Origin: Proteobacteria bacterium UBA6920
GTDB lineage: Bacteria > Pseudomonadota > Gammaproteobacteria > SG8-11
DNA length: 6,464 bases
Direction of reading: 5' to 3'
Assembly: GCA_002448875.1 (NCBI GenBank)
Contig: DKAS01000109.1
Location: 1-6,464 of the forward strand
Below, one piece after another: positions 1 to 4,766 of the stretch; position 1 is the stretch's first letter; every line of letters begins with the position of its first letter. Made by a program: the position numbers and the translations under genes. A model generated the notes under the pieces. That model made no database searches. It saw only the letters and a program-made list of their open reading frames with translations, and was not told the origin of the DNA.

Positions 1-242
1 CCTGGGAGAACTACCACCGCATCTTGACCGCCGAAGCGCACATGAAGCATATCCAGTTCCGCGAAGAATCCCGTTATCCGGGCTTCTACTACCGCGCCGA
101 CAAGAACTTCGTCGACGAGAAGAACTGGAAGTGCTTCGTCAACTCGATCTATGACAAGACCACCCACAAGTGGACCGTGTTCAAGCGGACCCACGAGGAT
201 CTGGTCGACAAGTCCAAGCTGTTCAAGGCTGGCGCCCACTAA
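1..242 (+). CDS. aprA: AprA, adenylylsulfate (APS) reductase alpha subunit, C-terminal end (5' partial)
   Basis: Only the last 79 residues are in the window; the reading frame is open at the left edge (first full codon at position 3) and ends with TAA at 240-242. AprA is the FAD-binding catalytic subunit of dissimilatory APS reductase. In sulfur oxidisers it runs in reverse, joining sulfite and AMP to form APS in the cytoplasm, with electrons leaving through the iron-sulfur subunit AprB. The visible part carries the conserved AprA tail: a TAEAH segment, then an FREESRYPGFYYRAD stretch, then NWKCFVNSIYD. I recognise this pattern from family memory, not from a search. The full protein is usually over 600 residues, so most of it, including the FAD domain, lies off the window. 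Codons are strongly biased to C or G in the third position, as in highly expressed genes. A strong terminator follows 22 bp after the stop, so aprA is probably the last gene of its operon. Confidence 0.93.
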   Translation, partial: WENYHRILTAEAHMKHIQFREESRYPGFYYRADKNFVDEKNWKCFVNSIYDKTTHKWTVFKRTHEDLVDKSKLFKAGAH

Positions 243-264
243 GATCGAGTGGTTGGCTGTACAC

Positions 265-300
265 AAAAGTCCGGGCACTTCAGTGCCCGGACTTTTGCTT
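265..300 (+). terminator. Intrinsic terminator after aprA
   Basis: A perfect 14-bp stem (265-278 with 283-296) encloses a 4-base loop TTCA. The GC-rich core ends in a TTTT run on the 3' arm, followed by GCTTT. The 5' arm starts with AAAA, so the structure would also have a T-run when read from the - strand, though no gene is seen converging on it. It isolates aprA from the next gene. Confidence 0.88.
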
Positions 301-342
301 TGCAAGAGAGCGATAAAATTTTGGCAGTAAGGGAGCGGTGTG

Positions 343-1236
343 ATGAGCGACAAACCCGAGATTCCGGTCAGTGGACCGATTCAGCCCCGGCAGCTGGAGC
401 TGGAAAGCAAGATCCGATTTAATTGTTATCCCGGGATATCCTGTTTCAACGCCTGTTGCCGGCAAGCGGATATCACCCTGGCTCCCTATGACATCCTGCG
501 TTTGAGTCGGCGTCTGGGGATGACGACCGGTGAGTTTCTCAAAGCCCATACGGTGCCTTTTGAAATGGATTCCCATGGCATGCCGGGAGTGAAAATGCGC
601 ACCCGCGACGAGCAGCCGGTATGCCTGCTGCTGGACGAAAAGACCGGTTGCAGCGTTTACAGCGATCGGCCATCGGCCTGTCGCTACTATCCCGTGGCCC
701 TGATGTCCTCGCGGCGCGCCGATGAATATGTCGATCGTCAGCATTTTGCCCTGGTGCAGGAAGAGCATTGCATGGGCCACCAGGAGCAGCGCGAGCTGAC
801 GGTGGCCGAATACCGGGCGGAGCAGCAGGTGGAGCCGTTCGACGAACTCAATCGCGAGTACTATCAGCTGATTCTCAAGAAAAAATCCGCCGGACCCGCG
901 GTGGGCAAGCCGTCACCCACCAGTTTTCAGTTCTTTTTCATGGCGTGCTACGACATCGATCGTTTTCGCGAGTTTCTGCGTTCACCCAGCTTTCGTAATG
1001 TCTACGCCTTGGCCGATGAGGAATTCGCTCCGTTGCTGGATGATGATATCGCCTGCCTGCGATTCGCCTATCGCCTGTTGCGACAGGTGTTGTTCGGCGA
1101 GGCTTCCATCCCGCAGGTGGCTGGCGCCTTCGAAAAACGCATGGCGGAGCGGGGTGAAGTGCTGGCAAAACGCAGGGAAATGGAAATTGAGCAGGCCAAG
1201 CAAAATGTACCGTTCGAACGCTATATCGATGATTGA
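343..1236 (+). CDS. YkgJ family cysteine-cluster protein (putative Zn/Fe-binding)
   Basis: A 297-residue cytoplasmic protein (no signal peptide or membrane segment) of the YkgJ / UPF0153 family, whose biochemical function is not established; metal binding is presumed from the cysteines. Numbered from the ATG at 343, the cluster is C28-x5-C34-x3-C38-C39, followed by the family's LAPYDILRLSRRLG segment (46-59), then C94, a GCSVYSDRPSACRYYPV stretch with C103 and C113, and C143 in EEHCMGH. The C-terminal 40 residues are highly charged and probably helical (EKRMAERGEVLAKRREME). The ATG at 343 is preferred over the GTG at 340 because GGGAG at 331-335 lies 7 bases before it but only 4 before the GTG. 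A TAAAAT at 314-319 could be a -10 box, but no good -35 is seen. The gene sits between two terminator-like hairpins, so it is probably monocistronic. Its position directly after aprA hints at, but does not show, a link to sulfur metabolism. Confidence 0.85.
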   Translation: MSDKPEIPVSGPIQPRQLELESKIRFNCYPGISCFNACCRQADITLAPYDILRLSRRLGMTTGEFLKAHTVPFEMDSHGMPGVKMRTRDEQPVCLLLDEKTGCSVYSDRPSACRYYPVALMSSRRADEYVDRQHFALVQEEHCMGHQEQRELTVAEYRAEQQVEPFDELNREYYQLILKKKSAGPAVGKPSPTSFQFFFMACYDIDRFREFLRSPSFRNVYALADEEFAPLLDDDIACLRFAYRLLRQVLFGEASIPQVAGAFEKRMAERGEVLAKRREMEIEQAKQNVPFERYIDD

Positions 1237-1325
1237 GGCGGGCAGGTAGCGCTCCTGGTTACCAAGGCGCCATAACGGATTTTGCGATTTGCGCGTTATT
1301 TTCGTTAAAAACAGTAAAAAAAATT

Positions 1326-1357
1326 AGAAACTGCCATGCAGAACACGGCAGTTTTTT
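1326..1357 (+). terminator. Terminator-like hairpin overlapping the first ATG of the GGDEF gene
   Basis: The arm AAACTGCC (1328-1335) pairs with GGCAGTTT (1347-1354), extended outward by a G-T wobble and an A-T pair. The loop is 11 bases (1336-1346) and T6 runs through 1352-1357. An A-rich stretch (A8 at 1316-1323) lies upstream. This is the classic layout of an intrinsic terminator about 90 bp after the YkgJ-family stop codon. It is odd because the loop begins exactly with the ATG at 1336 that opens the longest form of the next reading frame. It is either the terminator of the upstream gene, with the next gene starting later, or a 5' regulatory hairpin. Confidence 0.65.
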
Positions 1358-2835
1358 CACTGCATGTGCTGCCAGAACAAGCCGGGCCGATAACAAGAAA
1401 GGTTCCTGGCTACGAAGGCAGTTTGTCCGTGAGTTTGTCCCCGTCCGAAAGATTTTTCTGCAAAGAAATACTGGAGAACAGCCCGGTAGGGTATCTGGTT
1501 TTAACCCAGGACTGGCGGGTTGCCTATGCCAATCCCGCCGTTTGCGCTTTGCTCGATGTGCAAGGGCAATGCTTCGCGGTTAACCAGGTTTTGTGGGACG
1601 TGGTGCCGGAGCTGGCCTCCTATTTCTTTCCCTGGTTGCAACAGGCCCGCTTGCGCGGCGTGCCTGTGGAGCGCGGCGGATACTATCCACCCCGCAATTG
1701 CTGGTTCGAATTGACTTTTCGGCCCATGCAGGAGCACCTGGTAGTGACCATCGCGGACATGACCCAACGTCAGCAGCAGCTGCAGGATCTGCATCAAGGC
1801 AATCTGTATTGGAATCAGCTCTTTGAAAGCATGGTGGATGTGGTTATCGTGGTCGATGAAGTCGGCACGGTATTGCAAGTAAACCCGGCATTGAAACGGG
1901 TATTTGGCTACCAGTCGGAGGAACTGCTGGGTGAAAATATCAGCCTGCTGATGACCGGCCGGGACAAGACCGATCATGGGCGCTATATGCAGCAGTATCT
2001 GAAGACGGCGCGTTCGAAAATTATGGGTGTCGGGCGGGAGGTCAAGGGCAGGCACAAGGACGGGCGAGAACTGCACATCGATCTTGGTATCAATGAGATC
2101 TTGCTCAAGGACAAAAGACACTTCGTCGGTGTATTGCGCGACATCAGTCAGCGCCGCCAGTATGAACAGAAAATTGTCGATCTCAACAGCGAACTGGAAC
2201 GGCGGGTGGAAGAGCGCACTCGGCAGTTGCAGGCGGTCAATGCGGAGCTGGAGCGGCTGGCTTTGTTCGATACTTTAACCGGGTTGGCCAATCGCGGCCG
2301 TTTCTCTTCCATGTTGCACTACGTATTGACGCACTCACAGGCAGGAGATCTGGCGTTTTCCGTTATTTTCATCGATCTCAATGGTTTCAAGGCAGTCAAC
2401 GATAACTTCGGCCACCATGTGGGCGATCTGCTGCTCAAGGAAGTCGGCAGGCGTACCGTGAAACATACCCGCGAGTCCGATATCGTCGCCCGCATAGGCG
2501 GCGATGAGTTCGCTATTCTGCTGGAAAAAACCACCCGGCGCGGCGCGGAGGCCGTGGCGCAAAAACTGGCTGATGCTTTCAGCGAACCCTTTGAGCTGGA
2601 TACCCGTTATGTGGCTTGCGGTTGCGGCATTGGCATCGCGGTTTACCCTATACATGGCACCAGTGTGGAGGAATTGTGCCGGCACGCGGATATCGCCATG
2701 TACAATGCCAAGCAGGCGGGCGCCACTTTCGTGACCTACGAACCGGGCATGACCCATGGCGCTGTCGCCGCGCGCGAGCAATCGCCGATGGTGGAGCAGT
2801 TAATGGCCAGCCTGGAGGTCAAGGTCGAAAAATAA
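1336..2835 (+). CDS. Diguanylate cyclase with two PAS domains (PAS-PAS-GGDEF)
   Basis: Makes the second messenger cyclic di-GMP from two GTP. In the 499-residue form, PAS 1 spans about 42-145 (ILENSPVGYLVLTQD onward), PAS 2 about 155-280 (MVDVVIVVDEVGTVLQVNP, FGYQSEELLG, ending GVLRDISQRR), a charged coiled-coil linker about 282-308, and the GGDEF domain about 309-475. The domain opens with DTLTGLANR (312-320). The catalytic GGDEF is at 388-392 and the product-inhibition I-site RESD at 379-382, exactly five residues before it as in feedback-inhibited enzymes, so it should be active. There is no EAL domain, signal peptide or membrane segment, so this is a soluble sensor with unknown PAS ligand. 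Start uncertain: the ATG at 1336 has no ribosome-binding site, lies in a terminator-like hairpin loop, and the next 30 codons include ATA, ACA and AGA. A GTG at 1429 with GAAGG at 1414-1418 would give 469 residues with both PAS domains intact. Confidence 0.9.
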   Translation: MQNTAVFSLHVLPEQAGPITRKVPGYEGSLSVSLSPSERFFCKEILENSPVGYLVLTQDWRVAYANPAVCALLDVQGQCFAVNQVLWDVVPELASYFFPWLQQARLRGVPVERGGYYPPRNCWFELTFRPMQEHLVVTIADMTQRQQQLQDLHQGNLYWNQLFESMVDVVIVVDEVGTVLQVNPALKRVFGYQSEELLGENISLLMTGRDKTDHGRYMQQYLKTARSKIMGVGREVKGRHKDGRELHIDLGINEILLKDKRHFVGVLRDISQRRQYEQKIVDLNSELERRVEERTRQLQAVNAELERLALFDTLTGLANRGRFSSMLHYVLTHSQAGDLAFSVIFIDLNGFKAVNDNFGHHVGDLLLKEVGRRTVKHTRESDIVARIGGDEFAILLEKTTRRGAEAVAQKLADAFSEPFELDTRYVACGCGIGIAVYPIHGTSVEELCRHADIAMYNAKQAGATFVTYEPGMTHGAVAAREQSPMVEQLMASLEVKVEK

Positions 2836-2907
2836 CGTCCGCCTGCGTGCCTTCCCGCGCCGGCTTCCTGATTCCCACTCCCGCCTGGTGCAACGCTGCC
2901 GATTGCT

Positions 2908-2936
2908 GGCACACACATCCCGGAACTTAGTATACT
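2908..2936 (+). promoter_or_regulatory. Weak candidate sigma-70 promoter of the formyltransferase gene
   Basis: TATACT at 2931-2936 matches the -10 consensus at five of six positions. The hexamer 17 bp upstream, GGCACA at 2908-2913, matches the -35 consensus at only three positions. Transcription would start near 2943, leaving a leader of about 74 bases. The rest of the 181-bp gap (2836-3016) shows no gene and no clear terminator. Confidence 0.3.
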
Positions 2937-3016
2937 GCCATGCAAGTGCGCTGCTTGTGCGCGGGCGACGAAACGGACCGCCAGCGAGACTACTTCCCGG
3001 TACATGATATCTGCCC

Positions 3017-3850
3017 ATGAAGATCGCCTATTGCGGCTATGATTTTTTCCACGTCTGCCTGGCGGCGTTGATCGACGCCGGGTTGGCGCCGTCCTGGGTA
3101 TTCAGCGTCGATTGCGATAACCGCTACAACTACAACCACTACATTACCCGGTTGTGCCAGCAGCATGGGATACCGCTGTCCCTGGAACGGGTATCCGAAT
3201 CACACTTGCGGCAGCTGGCTGACGCCGGTTGCGAGTTGCTGATTACCGCGGCCTATAATTATCGTATTCCCGATCTCGCTCCTTACGGGATCAAGGGGGT
3301 CAATGTGCATCCCACGCTGTTGCCGCTGGGGCGGGGAGTCTGGCCCCTGCCCTGGATTATACTCAGCGAACAGCGGCGCAGCGGCGTCACCCTGCACCAG
3401 CTGACGCCGGACTATGACAGTGGCGCTATTCTGCTGCAGCGGGATTTCGTTCTGGCACCCGACGAAGACCTGGAAACCCTGTCGGCCAAGGTGCAGATGC
3501 TGGCCGCGCCCATGCTGCCGCAGGTGGTGGCGAATGTTGAGGACTATTGGCGACAGGCCCGGCCGCAACCGCCGACCACTGAGTTTTGGCCCATGCCGGC
3601 ACGGGCGCAACGCACATTGCAGTGGCAAAAATCCGTGGCTGAGCTGGCGCGTATCTGCCGCGCATTTGGCAAATTCGGCTGCTATGCCAGTTTTGACGGG
3701 CAGGAATGGCTGGTCAGCAAGCTGGTGGCATGGCCCCAGGCCCATGCGTACGTCCCCGGCAGCGTGGTGCATAAAACCAATACCGAAATGATTGTGGCCG
3801 CTGCCGATGGCTTGGTGAGTCTGCAGTATTTTAACGCGCTGACGCCCTGA
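3017..3850 (+). CDS. Formyltransferase family protein (methionyl-tRNA formyltransferase-like)
   Basis: A 277-residue soluble protein of the formyltransferase superfamily, which moves a formyl group from 10-formyltetrahydrofolate to an amino or hydroxyl acceptor. The N-terminal domain (about 1-185) holds the catalytic triad: N96 and H98 in GVNVHPTLLPLGRG (94-107) and D134 in LTPDYDSGAILLQ (129-141). The C-terminal part (about 200-277) resembles the small barrel domain of Fmt, with GSVVH and an ADGLVSL stretch near the end. It is shorter than housekeeping Fmt (about 310 residues), lacks a neighbouring def (peptide deformylase) gene, and has a divergent binding loop, so it is probably not the initiator-tRNA enzyme. 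A sugar-nucleotide or other small-molecule formyltransferase is possible; the acceptor cannot be told from sequence. The ATG at 3017 is chosen because the sequence aligns from its first beta strand (MKIAYCGYDFF), although no good ribosome-binding site precedes it. It converges on the DsrE-family gene. Confidence 0.8.
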   Translation: MKIAYCGYDFFHVCLAALIDAGLAPSWVFSVDCDNRYNYNHYITRLCQQHGIPLSLERVSESHLRQLADAGCELLITAAYNYRIPDLAPYGIKGVNVHPTLLPLGRGVWPLPWIILSEQRRSGVTLHQLTPDYDSGAILLQRDFVLAPDEDLETLSAKVQMLAAPMLPQVVANVEDYWRQARPQPPTTEFWPMPARAQRTLQWQKSVAELARICRAFGKFGCYASFDGQEWLVSKLVAWPQAHAYVPGSVVHKTNTEMIVAAADGLVSLQYFNALTP

Positions 3851-3880
3851 GGTACGCGTCGCGGCGGCTAGATAATCCGT

Positions 3881-3912
3881 CATGTCAGGGTGGAGGAGGC
3901 CGCCCTGACATG
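3881..3912. terminator. Hairpin between convergent genes, no T-tract (possible bidirectional terminator)
   Basis: CATGTCAGGG (3881-3890) pairs perfectly with CCCTGACATG (3903-3912), extended inward by a T-G wobble and two G-C pairs to a 13-bp stem, with loop AGGAGG (3894-3899). It lies 30 bp past the formyltransferase stop and 12 bp past the DsrE-family stop, so it could mark the 3' end of both transcripts. Neither side has a T-run, so it may instead protect mRNA ends or work with Rho. Confidence 0.5.
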
Positions 3913-3924
3913 AGGGGAAACGTC

Positions 3925-4374
3925 CTAGATTTTCAGATAGGTCCAGCCGGCTTCCTGTTTTTCCATGATTTCAATGACGCCGCCGGGTACGGTCTTGACG
4001 CCGGGAAACAGATCTTTTTCGGTGACGTTGGTGGCTTTCATGGTGGCGGCACAGGCGTAAATTTCGACGCCATTGCCGATAGCGTCTTTCATCCGGTTGC
4101 CAACCGCGGATTCGAACTTGAGCATGTCCAGACCAGGACCGTTGGCCACGACCTCGATTTCTACATTGTCCTTGCCAATGTTTTTCTGCAGATTGCCTGC
4201 GTTATTCAATACCTGGTTCCATTTCACCGGATCGCTGTCGGTGACATGAAACACCACATGATGTTTCTTCCCGGCCGCGCTGGCCCCCTTGTCAGCGTCT
4301 GCCGCCTGCGCGCCGATGATACCGAGGGATACGATCGCAGCCACTGCAACGCCTTGCACGAAGGTCTTATACAT
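3925..4374 (-). CDS. Secreted DsrE-family protein
   Basis: A 149-residue protein with a Sec signal peptide: K3, a hydrophobic core at about 6-20 and a likely cut after AQA at 24, leaving about 125 residues in the periplasm. The mature part has the DsrE/DsrF-like alpha/beta fold pattern: a first strand HHVVFHVTDSD (38-48), NVEIEVVANGPGLDML (70-85), and a VEIYACAATMKA segment (103-114) ending in TVPGGVIEIMEKQEAGW. C108 is the only cysteine and falls where sulfur-carrier members of the family have their reactive cysteine. Cytoplasmic DsrE passes sulfur in the Dsr pathway; the role of exported relatives is unsettled. The start is supported by GGAG at 4386-4383, eight bases before the ATG. It is divergent from soxA and has a good candidate promoter on its own strand, consistent with a role in periplasmic sulfur chemistry (inference). 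It ends against a hairpin shared with the convergent formyltransferase gene. Confidence 0.85.
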   Translation of the reverse strand: MYKTFVQGVAVAAIVSLGIIGAQAADADKGASAAGKKHHVVFHVTDSDPVKWNQVLNNAGNLQKNIGKDNVEIEVVANGPGLDMLKFESAVGNRMKDAIGNGVEIYACAATMKATNVTEKDLFPGVKTVPGGVIEIMEKQEAGWTYLKI

Positions 4375-4489
4375 ATAAGCTTCTCCAAAAGTTTATGAAT
4401 AGTCAGCTTTGGCGTTTGGCCCGTAGGGGCGCAAACACACCTGTGCCGTACACAAGTTGTTTAAGAACATAGCGAAAAACGACGTACAA

Positions 4490-4518
4490 ACTATAGTATC
4501 ATCCCGCGGCGAAGACAA
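4490..4518 (-). promoter_or_regulatory. Candidate sigma-70 promoter of the DsrE-family gene
   Basis: Read on the - strand, TTGTCT (4518-4513; four of six consensus matches) is followed by an exact 17-bp spacer and TATAGT (4495-4490; five of six). Transcription would start near 4483, giving a leader of about 108 bases. The -10 box lies within the palindrome ACTATAGT, but no fitting -35 exists for the + strand at that spot. Confidence 0.5.
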
Positions 4519-4612
4519 TTCCTCAATTGCCGGCCCCGCGCTGGCCGCTGAATCATATTGTTTATGTGTGGATTGGGCGTGGCGGCGGTTTTCCCGGGTG
4601 AGGACGTCACTT

Positions 4613-4665
4613 AGCCTGGTGTCTGCTGAATTGGCGCCGGTGGCGCCAGGCCCAGGCTTTTTTTT
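4613..4665 (+). terminator. Terminator-like structure with T8 tract in the soxA upstream region
   Basis: The outer arms AGCCTGG (4613-4619) and CCAGGCT (4652-4658) pair over 7 bp, and inside them TGGCGCC (4632-4638) pairs with GGCGCCA (4642-4648) around a GGT loop. T8 (4658-4665) follows immediately. This is the layout of an intrinsic terminator on the + strand, but no + strand gene precedes it for over 700 bp. It could end an unannotated small RNA, act as an attenuator on read-through toward soxA, or block transcription from further upstream. The 12-base unpaired bulge on the 5' side weakens it. Confidence 0.5.
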
Positions 4666-4675
4666 ACCGGCGCAC

Positions 4676-4704
4676 TTGCCTGGCGGGGGGGAGGCCGGTA
4701 TAAG
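4676..4704 (+). promoter_or_regulatory. Candidate sigma-70 promoter of soxA, G7 run in spacer
   Basis: TTGCCT (4676-4681; four of six matches to the -35 consensus) and TATAAG (4699-4704; five of six to the -10) are 17 bp apart. Transcription would start near 4711, leaving a leader of about 56 bases. The promoter lies just after the T8-tailed structure. Seven of the 17 spacer bases are one G run (4685-4691), so slippage there would change the spacing. Confidence 0.5.
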
Positions 4705-4752
4705 CTGTCGGGAGAAAACGGCGGCAATTTGCTTATTCGGGCTGAAAACTGA

Positions 4753-4762
4753 GGGGGGGGGG
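4753..4762 (+). repeat. G10 homopolymer in the soxA ribosome-binding region
   Basis: Ten consecutive G bases lie within a purine stretch (4751-4764) just before the soxA ATG at 4767. GAGG at 4751-4754 is 12 bases from the start, and GGAG at 4761-4764 only two. The length of the run therefore sets the distance between the upstream Shine-Dalgarno match and the start codon. Runs this long are prone to replication slippage and to sequencing error. Confidence 0.85.
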
Positions 4763-4766
4763 AGTT

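Larger units (their letters stand above)
4375..4766. other. 392-bp divergent intergenic region between the DsrE-family gene and soxA
   Basis: This stretch holds a - strand promoter for the DsrE-family gene (4490-4518), a terminator-like structure with T8 (4613-4665), a + strand promoter for soxA (4676-4704), a G7 run (4685-4691) and a G10 run (4753-4762). A + strand open frame at 4457-4846 crosses it, but its low-complexity protein and overlap with the soxA start make it unlikely to be a gene. The segment 4519-4612 has no recognised element apart from a small GC-rich inverted repeat (CGGCC 4531-4535 with GGCCG 4543-4547). Confidence 0.7.

Noticed and set aside
280..780. 166-residue open frame on the - strand opposite the YkgJ-family gene
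   Set aside because: It is antisense to the conserved cysteine cluster and begins within it; no family features.
1282..1310. Possible sigma-70 promoter (TTGCGA, 17 bp, TTAAAA) before the diguanylate cyclase gene
   Set aside because: The -10 matches consensus at only three of six positions, and transcription would run straight into the terminator-like hairpin at 1326.
1501..2121. 206-residue open frame on the - strand opposite the PAS domains
   Set aside because: Antisense to the PAS-PAS-GGDEF gene with no recognisable domain.
2907..2921. Possible sigma-54 promoter (TGGCAC, five bases, then TCCC) before the formyltransferase gene
   Set aside because: The -24 half matches, but the essential GC of the -12 half (TTGC) is missing at the correct spacing.
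3200..3883. 227-residue open frame on the - strand opposite the formyltransferase gene
   Set aside because: Antisense to a gene with an intact catalytic triad; rich in His, Gln and Arg with no domain pattern.
3910..4398. 162-residue open frame on the + strand opposite the DsrE-family gene
   Set aside because: The - strand frame has a signal peptide, a good ribosome-binding site and family motifs; the + strand frame starts in the hairpin arm and has none.
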